Part shown: positions 47,884 through 58,536 of the stretch, one piece after another | Layout of the letters: each line of letters starts with the position of its first letter | Numbering within the stretch: the stretch's first letter is position 1 | Assembly: GCF_004379255.2 (NCBI RefSeq) | Contig: NC_056042.1 | Span: 30,049,928-30,113,927 of the forward strand | Reading direction: 5' to 3' | From: Salvia splendens | Taxonomy: Eukaryota > Streptophyta > Magnoliopsida > Lamiales > Lamiaceae | Length of the DNA stretch: 64,000 nucleotides | The notes under the pieces: model-generated | Seen by the model: the letters and a program-made list of their open reading frames with translations, nothing else | Databases searched by the model: none | What the model was told of the DNA's origin: nothing | Translations under genes and position numbers: made by a program

Positions 47884-49113
47884 TGACGGAATCCTCGAGT
47901 TTCTGACGGAGTGTTAACGGAATTCGTCAAAATAAGATTTATGCAACGACTGAAATTGGACTTTGCGGTGACGGGTCGGATCAAAACGGGTAACTGGATA
48001 TCGGTGGCCGGGTCTTTTTCTTCGTTGATTCAACTCATCAAGTTTATGTTTCAGCCTTCAATCCTTATCTATAAATCTACAATCGCACTATTTTTTCCCT
48101 ATTTTTTTTTACCTAAGTTTAATTCGACGAATATGATTACTTACTATTTATTTTAATTTATTTATACAATTGGTAGGGGTACCTTTTATTCACGTATGAA
48201 AAGATATTTTATGCCGTCGTTGTCGACTAGGTTTTCGGATAGGAATTGGGGTTAGGTCATTATTGAAAGATATCTATAAAAATCTCATCGAATAAAATAT
48301 TCAGAATTTGAATTCAAGAAAATGGCAAGATTCACGCCAAATTTGTTTTATATTTACATATACTGGTTTCATATAAAAATTAAAATGATTCAAACTTCTC
48401 ATCTACTGTACTAACTATTAAGGGCATGATTAAAAGCCCATAAAAAGCCATAAAAGGCCTTCGTTTACCTCCTTCTCCCTCCATTTTATCGGAGAACCCG
48501 GAAGAAAATAGCTGGATCTGTCTGAAATTTGGATTACAATCCGCGTTTCTAGCAAAACACTATTGGGGAAAATTGGCTTTTCCCTTTTCTCTGAAACCTT
48601 GAAAACAAATTCTTCACCCATTTTACCCTCTCAACTCTCTCATTGATTTCATAGAACGGCAGCTTCGCCAGGCTTCAATACGAGTTGCTACCGCCGTTGT
48701 AAACGAATTCCGATCCGGGTATGTCGATGGCGTTGAATTCTTTACTGAGGACCAATTATATGTGCGTCATTTCAAATTGACTCCAAAATACGCAACCATT
48801 TGGAAGCCCCAATTCAATTGTTGTCGATTCAGGTGAGCTCGTTTTATTCGTATTCATGGTTCACTTGATGTGGATAATCGACAATTTTGGGAAATTTGTA
48901 TGGTGAAATTCGGTTACCCCCTGACCGATGGCGTCGTGCACTTATATGGAAATTATGTATCGATTCATTTTCCTCATATTCTACTTTATCGGAATCGCAT
49001 GTACTTCAATTACACTTCCTCTCTACTTGAATTAGTCTTCGTGTGACCTGTTGTTCATGCTGTAATTTGCTTCGATTAGTCGTCCTCTGCACACCAATTT
49101 GATGTATGCAATC
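47884..49113. other. TFIIF beta upstream region and gene-poor stretch
   Basis: The left part is the promoter side of TFIIF beta. On the plus strand, about 48625-48833 stays open for some 70 codons (for example VATAVVNEFRSGYVDGVEFF) and ends at a donor-like AGGTGAGC. No ATG, family match or continuation was found, so it is not called as a gene. Confidence 0.35.
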
Positions 49114-49994
49114 GTTAATTGAGGATGCTCCGGCCGTGCCTGTTTCACGGCAAGATATGCAGATTCCGGTGGATCCTCCACCGGTGCATTCTGTGAATGA
49201 GAGTACTGAGGTTATTCCTGGTGGGACAGTGCAGACTAGGGAGTATTACTTCCTTTCGGAGGAGGAAGAGTCTTGATAGGTGGAGCTCGATTAGGAAGGC
49301 TGCAGCCTTTGTTGTGAGATTGATGAGCTTAAGATGATGTCCTATGCCAAGGTCTCACCCACAACTGCAGATTGCTCTCATCCTGCCAAAGTTGTGGTGG
49401 AGAGGGAGAGAGACTTGCTAAAAGACTCGAGTTTGCAGCATTTTGATGGCGTAGAGAGTAGTGAATTGGGTAGTGGCTATAGGGATTGTAGCAATTCTTT
49501 GATAGGGGGTGAGAGGAAGGTAGCGAAGAAGTCGTCATCTAGGAGGTGGAGTTGGAGGATTTGGGGGTTCATACATAGGCGTGGTGGTGATCCGCAAGCA
49601 AGGATGGGGACGAGGAGGACAAGTATAGCAGGGTTAACGGGGTTGAGAGGTCGTTGTCTGTGTCGTGGCAGGACTTGAGGGGCATGGAGAACAGAGATGT
49701 CGGGGGCCGTTTGAATATAAACATGTTTAGGAGCAATAGCAGTGTGAGTATGAGGAATGGTGGATCGCTTGGTGCGAGTATGAGGAAGCCTTTGGGAAGG
49801 AGTGGCAGGGACGGGTTTTCGTTTGAGAGGAACCGGAGTGTTAGGAGTTCGCCTCCTAGCATGTGGATAATGGCCTCTTGCGTTTCTACTTAACCCCTAT
49901 GAGGAGGCGAGGGGGCGGAGGTGCGGGTGGTCTTGGTAAAATCAAGGCCAACGGCTCGAGCTCTGTTGCACGGAGCGTGCTGAGGTTGTATTGA
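49114..49994 (+). pseudogene. OCTOPUS-like (UPF0503 family) protein, C-terminal fragment, broken
   Basis: Pieces of the C-terminal part of an OCTOPUS-like protein appear in order but in different frames. They are REYYFLSEEEES followed by a stop (49274-49276); DRWSSIRKAAAFVV; EIDELKMMSYAKVSPTTADC; GERKVAKKSSSRRWSWRIWG with GFIHRRGG; SVSWQDLRGMENRDVGGRLN; MFRSNSSVSMRNG; GFSFERNRSVRSSPPSM; and VDNGLLRFYLTPMRRRRGGG, ending ARSVLRLY at 49994. At least three frameshifts and a premature stop are needed to connect them. OCTOPUS proteins are plasma-membrane polarity factors of phloem differentiation. The N-terminal half is missing, so this is a decayed gene or a partial duplicate. Confidence 0.8.
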
Positions 49995-50703
49995 GGGTGT
50001 AAGGTGCTTGGTCTTAACAAGAGAGAAAAGTGAGGGCATATTTGTCATCACAATCTTTAGTATAATTTTCCAGTATAATGACTAATGTCTACCAAATGAT
50101 GTATTAAGTCACAAAACATTTCTACCAAACACCATTATAAGTATGATTAGCTATTTAAAATACTGGAAAAAACTATTATCTGGGAACTTATTAAAACCTC
50201 AGCAATGCTACCAATCGCATCCTAAATAGAATTAAAATATTTTACAAAGTAAGTTATACTATTTCTGTATCAAATTCTGACCATATAAAGATCTCAAATG
50301 TAATTTTTTTTTAAAAGGATCCAATTAAAATATCTCTTAAGAACATATATTTGGATCCAAAAATGCATTCGATTGTCTGTTTATAATTTTATTTTTGTTG
50401 ATAGTTTTAATCTGGATATTAATCCAAACCCTAATATCAAGCAGTTTATGCAGGGGAATAATTCTATGCATACAAAATGTTTCATTAATGTTAAAAAAGT
50501 TTTAAGACAACTTTAATCTTACAAAAAGTTTAATTTTTGTTTTAAACTAATACATCCTGTTAGAATTCTTTAACACCGTTAGTTTTTTAACCTTTTTCAT
50601 CCAACATATCAGTAAAATATTAGAAAAAAATAGAATTTTACACTCTAGAAGATGAACTTATCAATCATTTCCAACAGCTGACCTCTCCAAAAAAATCTGG
50701 AGA

Positions 50704-50740
<37 letters not shown>

Positions 50741-51082
50741 CTCAGTAAGCTTATGATTTTTGTTTAAAATTCCCATATTTCACACTTCTGCTAAAGTCTT
50801 TTGAATGTATTTTCAATCAAATTATTTTATTTATATGGAAATTTAGAAAGATGAATGGCCACTTAAGATTTTTTTAGTTCTTGATGAAAATTTAGGAAGA
50901 TGAAGCCTCTACACGCCTTTTAAATAACTAAAAGTTTTAACTTTTTTTTTGTTGTTTGTTTTTAAAAAAGGAGCTTCAGGGTATTAATTTTTAAAGGTGT
51001 TTTCCTATAGTAATTACTCTTTGTGGGGAATTTTTAAACAGCAAACCTTCTCTCTAATACTATATCACTATATACAATGGGG
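49995..51082. other. Intergenic stretch left of the compact LTR element
   Basis: AT-rich with no recognised gene. A CT microsatellite (about 16 units, 50706-50737) is the only clear structure. Confidence 0.5.
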
Positions 51083-51087
51083 AACTT

Positions 51088-51428
51088 TGATACGATCATA
51101 TCCATATCCCAATTATTTAGTTGCATATTTGATTTACCATATCTTTTCCATATTTGTTTAGATATTTGTTTCTTGTTCATTAAGTTAGTAGCATTATAAA
51201 TATGAGTTATTGTTATCACTTTATTCATTCAATCAATTAATGAAATCAGTATTTCGTCCAACTTGGCTTGAGTATCAAGTATAATTTTCGTTCCTTATTT
51301 GCTGCTCATCGGAGAACGTCCGAGAACCGGCAAATCGTGAGCCTTCCTTCGAGCTTGTCGAAGGATTGATCATCCTATCCGTCCGAGAAGATCGCCATCC
51401 GGTCACGTTACGGAGGACGTCCGTAACA
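51088..51428 (+). repeat. 5' LTR of the compact retrotransposon
   Basis: 341 bp, TG...CA, identical by eye to 53078-53418. It holds a TATA-like TATAAATA at 51194-51201 and a GC-richer R/U5 part with CGGAGAACGTCCGAGAACC and GAGGACGTCC motifs. Confidence 0.95.
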
Positions 51429-51457
51429 ACTGGTGCTTTCATCCCGTACTCATCCTC

Positions 51458-51460
<3 letters not shown>

Positions 51461-51492
<32 letters not shown>
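51461..51492. repeat. Poly(A) run of 32 bases in the element leader
   Basis: The homopolymer lies between the primer-binding region and the ORF. In a retroelement it could be a trapped poly(A) from a past cDNA rearrangement or simple slippage; assembly may miscount its length. Confidence 0.9.
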
Positions 51493-51495
<3 letters not shown>

Positions 51496-51538
51496 CACCG
51501 AACCCTCCACTCCAACATCAGTTTTTCCCGTATTAGTT

Positions 51539-53047
51539 ATGGCTACTTACCACCAATATCAGCCCCCTCCTTCTAGCGCCAGCGGCGACGACCAGCCGCG
51601 ATGTCCGCGCCGCAATTTCCAGGCTGCCGCCGAGGCGCCACACGATGTGGCAGGAACAGCCGCGATTTTCTCCGCCGGGTTGGAGAAGATCTTGGCGCGA
51701 TTTGACAGAATGGAACTCAGGCTGGAGAAGTTGGAAGCGCAACGCGTTCCCGAACCTGATCCCCCCTATTTCTCGGACGAACCTGATGACGAAGGGTATC
51801 ACTCCCCGCGCGACGCTTGGGCGGCAGACGACGATGTCCACCAGCTTTTCATCCACGGACGACGAGACCGTGGTGGGGATATCCGTCGTCGACGAGGCGC
51901 TGCCCGCGCATTACATTGGCGCGACGACTGTCTTCAGCAGCAGAACGTTCATCGGGCGCCGTACCGCGATCGCCCCGAGCCTTGCCACCGCACGTGCTGG
52001 GACAGGCCGCGGGATCGATACCTGGGGATGGAAGAGTCCGAACAACAACACTATGTGGACTTCTATTCCGGATCGAGGCGTCGCCGATCTTGCTGGGATC
52101 CGCCCTCCCGTACATCCGGTTGTCGTGTGGGAGAGATTCGCGCTCCTCCGCTGCCGGAACCACCGCCACAGCCAGTACCAGAACCAGAACTGTTGTATGG
52201 CCCCACGCCAACGTGGGAGCCGATGGAGGCGATTGGTAGGCAGTTCCCGGAGGTTCGCCTTGTGGACAAGGCGATTTTTAACGGAGGGGGGGTTGATACG
52301 AGACCCCCGACACCAGACGCAACAGCAGAGCAGCATGCCGAGCTGGATCATGCCGAGCTGGAGCATGCCGAGCTGGAGGCGACAACAGCAGAGCAGCATG
52401 TCGAGCTGGATCATGCCGAGCTGGAGCATGCCGAGCTGGAGCATGCCGAGCTGGAGCATGCCGAGCTGGAGGCGACAACAGCCGAGCAGCACGACGCAGC
52501 GCTTCCGGAGCCGAGCAGCACGACAACAGCCGAGCAGCACGACGCAGCGCTTCCGGAGCCGAGCAGCACGACGCAGCCGAGCAGCACGACGCAATGCGTG
52601 AATGACCGAAGTGAAGAATTGATTGTGCCGAAGGTCATCGCTTCATTCCCTGTTGTTCAAGTGCAATCCAAATCTATTGTTGAGAATTGTTGGGGCAAGA
52701 AAGGAGATAATGCTTACACCGGTTTGTGCATAATTGTTGGTGTCTATGTGGATTTGAGTATCAGTGATGTTACAAGTATGAATCATCGATCAACATCGCT
52801 CGATACCGATGCAAGGTTGATCCCTCCGCGCAATGACGTGTTGGATTCGAACGTTCTTGGAGGCGTGAACAAGCTTTACGATTTGGCAAGGAATTTTTCC
52901 GGAAAAATCGGGTCTCCTTTGTTGATTTTTGACAAAGGTGATAAAGGGAGATATTCAGTTGTTCGATATGTGTTTGATCCAGGAGGAGACGCCTCGCCAA
53001 AGCTTTCGCTTTCAACTCTCGTCAATGGTTCATGGTTCTCACCTTGA
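51539..53047 (+). CDS. 502-aa retroelement protein of unknown function, gag-like position, pentapeptide repeats
   Basis: The uninterrupted frame starts MATYHQYQPPPSSAS, 111 bp after the 5' LTR. Residues about 35-65 (GLEKILARFDRMELRLEKLE) look coiled-coil. Residues about 115-185 are rich in Arg, Trp and Cys (RRRRSCWDPPSR), plausible for nucleic-acid binding, but no CCHC knuckle of gag is seen. A Pro-rich stretch follows. Then comes an array based on HAELE and HAELD (DNA 52338-52470) and EQHDAALPEPSSTT repeats (to about 52590). The C-terminal 145 residues (including VENCWGKKGDNAYTGLCIIV) are unlike the rest in composition and resemble nothing I recognise. Position suggests a gag derivative; the C-terminal part might be captured host or pol-derived sequence. 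Confidence 0.7.
   Translation: MATYHQYQPPPSSASGDDQPRCPRRNFQAAAEAPHDVAGTAAIFSAGLEKILARFDRMELRLEKLEAQRVPEPDPPYFSDEPDDEGYHSPRDAWAADDDVHQLFIHGRRDRGGDIRRRRGAARALHWRDDCLQQQNVHRAPYRDRPEPCHRTCWDRPRDRYLGMEESEQQHYVDFYSGSRRRRSCWDPPSRTSGCRVGEIRAPPLPEPPPQPVPEPELLYGPTPTWEPMEAIGRQFPEVRLVDKAIFNGGGVDTRPPTPDATAEQHAELDHAELEHAELEATTAEQHVELDHAELEHAELEHAELEHAELEATTAEQHDAALPEPSSTTTAEQHDAALPEPSSTTQPSSTTQCVNDRSEELIVPKVIASFPVVQVQSKSIVENCWGKKGDNAYTGLCIIVGVYVDLSISDVTSMNHRSTSLDTDARLIPPRNDVLDSNVLGGVNKLYDLARNFSGKIGSPLLIFDKGDKGRYSVVRYVFDPGGDASPKLSLSTLVNGSWFSP
52338..52595. repeat. 15-bp tandem repeat array within the retroelement ORF
   Basis: Units of GAGCTGGAGCATGCC (variants GGATCATGCC) occur in two blocks separated by GAGGCGACAACAGCAGAGCA. 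Then come two copies of a 45-bp unit with GACGCAGCGCTTCCGGAGCC. Unit lengths are multiples of three, so the frame is kept. Confidence 0.9.
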
Positions 53048-53077
53048 GGACAAGGTGGATTTCAACCGTGGGGGAGT

Positions 53078-53418
53078 TGATACGATCATATCCATATCCC
53101 AATTATTTAGTTGCATATTTGATTTACCATATCTTTTCCATATTTGTTTAGATATTTGTTTCTTGTTCATTAAGTTAGTAGCATTATAAATATGAGTTAT
53201 TGTTATCACTTTATTCATTCAATCAATTAATGAAATCAGTATTTCGTCCAACTTGGCTTGAGTATCAAGTATAATTTTCGTTCCTTATTTGCTGCTCATC
53301 GGAGAACGTCCGAGAACCGGCAAATCGTGAGCCTTCCTTCGAGCTTGTCGAAGGATTGATCATCCTATCCGTCCGAGAAGATCGCCATCCGGTCACGTTA
53401 CGGAGGACGTCCGTAACA
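53078..53418 (+). repeat. 3' LTR of the compact retrotransposon
   Basis: 341 bp, identical by eye to the 5' LTR; directly preceded by the purine tract at 53068-53077 and followed by AACTT. Confidence 0.95.
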
Positions 53419-53423
53419 AACTT

Positions 53424-54500
53424 TTAAACAGTTTCTTTGCTATAGCAAAAATCTAAACGGTGTTTTTAAACTTTTTATTTTTAAAATAGGGCATCAAACT
53501 TAGTTTTTAAAGAAAAAAACTAACCCTAATAGCAGTTTTTAAAGGTGTTAAAGAAACTTAATAAAATGTATTAATTTAAAACACTAATGAAATTTTTTTG
53601 AATTACGTAAACTTAAAATTTTTTGTGTTAATTTGAAATATTGATGAAACATTTTGCATGGGGTAATTTTCCTGTTTATGCACCTAAAATACTACTGAAA
53701 TATCCTTCTGAGCGTATAGTTGGAAGATGTAGCACGCCAATGATATGACCTGCGATTTTCCAGAAAGTCAAATAAAAGAATTGGCCTAGATTATTTAATT
53801 ATTAGATTATTTAATTATTGGTATGGAAACCTCAAACAAGAGAATTAATTGATATTTTAATAACAATCCACAATAAGTAAGTTCTTCTACCCTGATATTG
53901 AAGAATGAGGTTTTTTTTACCAAGTTTGTTTTTTCTATATCCATACATACGTGATTAATATTAGAAAGTGACATGTTAATCAGTTAGAACAAGTAGTTCA
54001 AATGATGTTCTGCATTTTTTATAAATATGATATTGGGATTATTTCAAAACTTGTAATAACAAATCATTGCTTGTTAGGTTCCTACGACATAATATCGATT
54101 TTTATTTGATATTTTGCTTGTGATTAGATCCATGTTAACCACTCTCAAAGATAGTGTGGCCATGAAAAGTCTATATAGGCTTGCACCAAACAATGTCCAA
54201 TTTTTATTGTTTTATAACGTCGGATGTGGCAAACTATTTGACCAAATTGGTCCGATAGAACATTGTATTTTTGAGATTTCTAGTTTCGCCCTTTTAAATT
54301 CATCTATCTCTTCAAAGCTCCTCAAGGTTGTCTCCACCAATGTTTTCAAAATCAAACCAGTAAGAAAATTGACATAGCTGCTTGTTCATGATTCAGTCAA
54401 TCCGATCAATGGAACCACAAGTTCAACCGAAATATTATGGCCAACACATATATATGGTAGGTTAAAATGAAAGATATGAGTATTGGTGTATTAACATATA
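53424..54500. other. Intergenic stretch
   Basis: AT-rich. The open frame at 54114-54377 has no recognised family. ATTATTTAATTATTAGATTA occurs as a short local repeat near 53790. Confidence 0.4.
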
Positions 54501-54699
54501 CTCCCTCCGTTCCATTAAAAATGACCCACTTTCCTTTTGGTTTGTCTCGATCAAGATGACTCATTACTAAAACGGAAACACATTTCTCTTTACTTTATTC
54601 TCTCTCTTATTTTACTCTCTCAACTTCACACACAAAATAAAGTTGCATAAATTTTCGTGCCGCCCAAGGAATGTGTCATCTTCCTTGGGACGAAGGGAG
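54501..54699. mobile_element. Stowaway-like MITE
   Basis: The 199-bp element has ends CTCCCTCCGTTCCATTAAAA and (reverse complement) CTCCCTTCGTCCCAAGGAAG, flanked by TA at 54499-54500 and 54700-54701. Confidence 0.88.
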
Positions 54700-54701
54700 T
54701 A

Positions 54702-55362
54702 GATTATCAACATCAAATCAACAATAACCAAAGATGTTTGAGACTAAGCGAGAGAGCGCGAGACATCTTAGTAATAATTAGGAGTTACAACTGTCAACTC
54801 CTAACATGTGAACAAAATGAATTTGAATCACTTCGTAGAATCAGTTTATTATAGTATGGGCCATTATTATAGTATGCTCCTAAACAGTTAAAAGTGCTTT
54901 CATAATCTTTGTGCTGAAAAAGGAATCAGTTTTTTCTTGATGAAGGAGTGAAATAGCTATTCTTGTAGAATTTCATTTGTATATTTAATATTTTTCAGTA
55001 ATGATTAAGAAATAAAATACTCCTAGCAAACATTTTCATTTGCTTAAATAAAAATGAAATAGAGAATTTCAATTTCTTGTGTGAAAAAGTTGGCTCGACG
55101 AATCAAAATCACACCCACCTACCCTTCCTTTAACAATAAACCAACAAGAAAAATAAATCACGTAAGATGGGGCGGCTCAGTCACATGGATTTCAATTTTC
55201 AATATTTTTTAATCAGATTAGAGTAAAACTTAAAGAACATTATTTATACAAGAAGCAACCAAACATGTCAAAATGTGGTTGAGAGGCAATTAATTCTGGA
55301 TCTGATTTGAAGCTGAGCTTCGAAGAACAAAAAGACAGGTGCTTGATCCATCATCACCTTTT
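54702..55362. other. Intergenic stretch
   Basis: No gene recognised. Confidence 0.4.
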
Positions 55363-55838
55363 TAGACTATTCTGCACATTTTCACAAAAATGATACTAGT
55401 AATAATCATCAATTGATTCAAACATCCGCCTTTCCCATCATACTATAAACAAATACACAACAAAATCAGATCGAACTTTGATAAATTCTGAACAGGAATA
55501 CGGTATACACTGACTGACAAGATCAATAGTAGAAGGAAGGTTTTTCGAAAGCTTAGACCCCAAGAGGTAAGCTGTTGGATGAAAATCAGTATCAATCAGG
55601 TTAATTTCGTTTTGAGAGCAAACATAGATCCCTTTAAGAAGAAGGGTCAGTGATGCCTTGCCAGATCGAAGGGAAATATATGTCTTTACATCTGCAAAAA
55701 CAGTACATTTAGGGTCCCATCGGTACTAGGTAAATGCACGTCGAATACGCACACTAAATATCCACACTACATAAAAATGGTCAAACTAAAAAATCTTACA
55801 CTAGATTATTACAAGGGAAATGTAACCTGTAACCAGAA
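55363..55838. repeat. Duplicated copy of the downstream flank of the coatomer alpha gene
   Basis: This segment aligns in order with 58989-59654, sharing AGACTATTCTGCACATTTTC, CATAGATCCCTTTAAGAAGA, CATCGGTACTAGGTAAATGC and ATTACAAGGGAAATGTAA. Differences are numerous, and copy 2 has extra sequence in the middle. The similarity stops near 55838, where Harbinger ORF1 sequence begins. Confidence 0.85.
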
Positions 55839-55839
55839 A

Positions 55840-58536
55840 AATGGGAACATCGCAAACATTGATCCAAGCTTTCGACAAAGCCACACACTCCTCCTCACTC
55901 CAGACGGTCCGCCGTCCCTCCTCCTCATCGTCCTCCGCCCCAGCCCCCGCCTGCGAAGACTTACCCGCCACCCCCTTCCCGCGGCCCCTACCCCTGCCCC
56001 TGCCCTTCTTCTTCGAACCACCCCAACGTCCTACAACCGGTTGACTCTGAGTGGGAGGCACCCTAACCGGAGATAGACCCAACTCCTCCAGTGAGAAAAT
56101 CTCAGCAGAAGTGTATTGAGACTCCAGTGGAGTACAGGTCTGGGAAGCCCCTGTAAAAAAAATCAATAGTGGGGCGATAGACATTGTCCCCGGGCGACCC
56201 GGGGACCTCCCCTACTCCCCCCGGCAGCGGCACTCATCCCGCTCATCAGGGTTATCATCCCCGACATCATCTGGGGCATCATCCCGCTCATTTGGGTCGT
56301 GCCTGCACTCATGCCCGCCATTTGGGGCATCATCCCGCTCATCTAGGTCATGCCGGCACTCATGCCCGCCATCGTGGGTGTAACACCCCGACTTTTTCTA
56401 CCCTTTTATTGTGTTTTTTAAAGGACCGTTGTTTGTACACTTGAAAATTTTTCGATCCTATTTCTTTTGTCGAGAGAAGAATTTTACATTTTGGGCTTAA
56501 ACCATTATTCTTTCCTAACCCAATTCTCTTTAATTTTCCAAGCCCAATTCTTTTTATTGAAATTACATTTTGAAGCCCAATTGGAGATGAAAACCGCTGT
56601 AGAATCTTCTCAATAATCGGTTACCAATAAATCAGGCCACATGATCTGCCATGAGCCATGAAATCTGAAAAATAGCAATGAATCGGCAACTACCTACATA
56701 CATATATGCATTCTACCTCGCAAATCAGTTTTCATCATCACATGCCTTTCTACTTTTCAAAACTGACTCCTGCGAAGAGAAGTATGGAATAACTGAATTA
56801 GAGAAGAGCAAGCGTGAAGGCGCTATGACAGAAATTGAGACGGAAGAGATGGAGGGTAACGGCGATTTTAGAACCGCGACATCGATGTGGTGGCACGACC
56901 GAACAGCGAGGCAGTGACAGCAGCGGCGCGAGAAAGACATTGACGGAGACTCACCGTGATTCAGATCTGGCCGGCGACAACTCCTAAACCGATCAGCAGC
57001 CTCGCAATCAACGGACAGCAGCAGCAGCGGCGACTCTGGAGCAGCGGCGGCTGGACTTCGGCAGCGACGGCGTGGACGTGACAGCAGCAGCCCCTCCCGG
57101 CGGATCGGCGGCAGGATTTCCTCCACTCCGACTGCAGCGGTGGCTTCGTGCGACGGAGATGGGGAAGCCTGACCCTGCGACTGCGCCGACAGCGCCGTGG
57201 CGGCAACACTCCGTCTTCCCGGCGAGCAGCGGCCGGCGTCGTGGGATGAATTGGAGAAGCCGACGGAAATTTGGAGGAATTGGCGTCGATTTGGTCAGAG
57301 AGAGAGAGACGTTGGGAGATGGGTGAAAGTTTTAGGCCTCAATTTGGAGACAAGAGTTAGAAAGGTATTGGGCCTTTTGTTTTTTTGTTTTTTTATAAAA
57401 GGAATCGGGCCTTATAAAGCAAGTAGGATGATTTATTTGGTTTATACTCCATTTAACTGATTTGGGCCAGATTACAAATTAAAAAGAGATAGGCTAAGGG
57501 GAACACTCATGATGACGAAGGCTTTCCACGCACATTTTTCGAGGATGGGATGAAGCGCAAGTTAAAACTTTAAACAAACGAGGTGGGCTTTCTTTTTAAA
57601 TAATGGCTATGCCCTAAGTATATTTTTATGTGAAAATGATATGAATATTTGTCATGCCGAGTTTTGTTTTATTCTATGGAACCTATCTGATGTGGCTTTG
57701 GCCATCAATGGATAATCCAATTCGGGTCTGTCTAGGGAGTGAGTCCCTATTCAGGCTAGTGTACACCTATGGAGATCGTGAGCCGTCTTTTTGGTCGGCC
57801 GGTCTAGTGACTTGGAATGTGGCCACGTTCCTTGTCATCAATGGATCAGATATGGGAGATAGCTATGGGAAAATGGTTGATCAACCGAATTTTACAATGG
57901 AAATGATTTTAGTGTCTCGGGCATTTTCAAAGTTAAACCCGAGGTCACTCAATGGTGGCATGATAAATACTTTTTATAAAATGATTTCGGCATGAGTCCA
58001 CTGAGTGCATCAAGTACTCAGCCCTGCTTTTCTTTTAAAAAATTGCAGGTTGAGCGTGACGGGTGCGGTGGGTGTTGAGCAAGACCGTTGAAGAAATTAA
58101 GTGTTTAGAATGTGTCATGTCTTCACACGTGGCATATTCCTTCTCTCGAAATGCTTCCGCTAAGTAGTTGTCTTTCTTTTGAGTTCTCGTATCGTTGAGG
58201 TAATATTCATTTTTGAGTTGTTGAAAGTTGATTGTTGAGATACTCTGATTTTATTCGAGTTATTCCCATTTGTTTCGAGCTATGGTCGAGTTGCGTTGTT
58301 TTCCCCTTTCTTTCCCGCTTCTTTAATCCTCCCCTAGTCGCGATCAACCGTGTTTTCTATCCTTAGAAAATGCGGGCGTGACAGTGGGCATCATCCTTGC
58401 CATCTGGGGCCAAGAGTACATGTTATAGTACTGTGGCATCATCCCCGCCATCTAGGCATCCCACTCGTTCCACTTCCAACCGCGTGGTAGTATGCGATTC
58501 GCTAGTGGCTGGGGAGTCGCTGTCGTGGTGCTCCAT
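55840..58536 (-). pseudogene. Harbinger ORF1-type Myb/SANT-like protein, interrupted and truncated
   Basis: The start is MEHHDSDSPATSESHTTTRL at 58536. The frame degrades and is then cut by the solo LTR (56379-58383). Beyond it the minus strand reads a Met/Gly-rich repeat (MSGMMPQMAGMSAG, with an in-frame stop), then GASQTCTPLESQYTS, a Gly-Arg linker (KKKGRGRGRGRGKG) and the SANT-like RTVWSEEECVALSKAWINV at about 55850-55905. The rest of the domain is lost at the breakpoint. It cannot be functional. Confidence 0.8.
56379..58383. mobile_element. Solo LTR, probably Ty3/gypsy, about 2.0 kb
   Basis: The unit begins TGTAACACCCCGACTTTTTC and ends GCGGGCGTGACA, flanked by the 5-bp direct repeat GTGGG (56374-56378 and 58384-58388). 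TG...CA ends, size and the TGTAACACCCC start are characteristic of plant gypsy LTRs (recognition from memory). No internal domain or second LTR is present, so it is read as a product of LTR-LTR recombination. Open frames inside it on both strands (for example 56725-57126 and 57654-57995) are not credible genes. Confidence 0.85.

Larger units (their letters stand above)
51088..53418 (+). mobile_element. Compact young LTR retrotransposon with a single unfamiliar ORF
   Basis: Two 341-bp direct repeats (51088-51428 and 53078-53418), identical by eye, begin TGATACGATC and end GTCCGTAACA. AACTT flanks the whole unit (51083-51087 and 53419-53423), a 5-bp target duplication. A primer-binding-like TGGTGCTTTCATCCCG starts two bases after the left LTR. 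A purine tract GTGGGGGAGT precedes the right LTR. Total length is 2,331 bp. No protease, RT or integrase domain is present, so it depends on another element. In a frame other than the ORF, the last codons before the right LTR read HLEDKVDFN. That resembles the tail of Ty3/gypsy chromovirus pol and suggests origin by internal deletion. Confidence 0.95.

Noticed and set aside
48625..48833. Possible exon ending at AGGTGAGC
   Set aside because: Open for about 70 codons but without ATG, family match or partner exon; mentioned only in the intergenic note.
52338..52595. CRISPR-like spaced repeats
   Set aside because: Units are contiguous, 15 bp, in frame within a plant retroelement ORF; there are no unique spacers or cas genes.
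51849..52638. Multiple long frames over the retroelement ORF, including APARH repeats
   Set aside because: Because 15-bp units keep all frames open, these are shadows. The chosen frame begins just after the leader and runs to the purine tract.
54114..54377. 87-codon plus-strand frame
   Set aside because: No motif, AT-rich surroundings and no splice context; chance is sufficient.
56678..57995. Gene-like frames (56725-57126, 57072-57326, 57654-57995)
   Set aside because: They lie within the solo LTR, lack family resemblance, and overlap one another on both strands.
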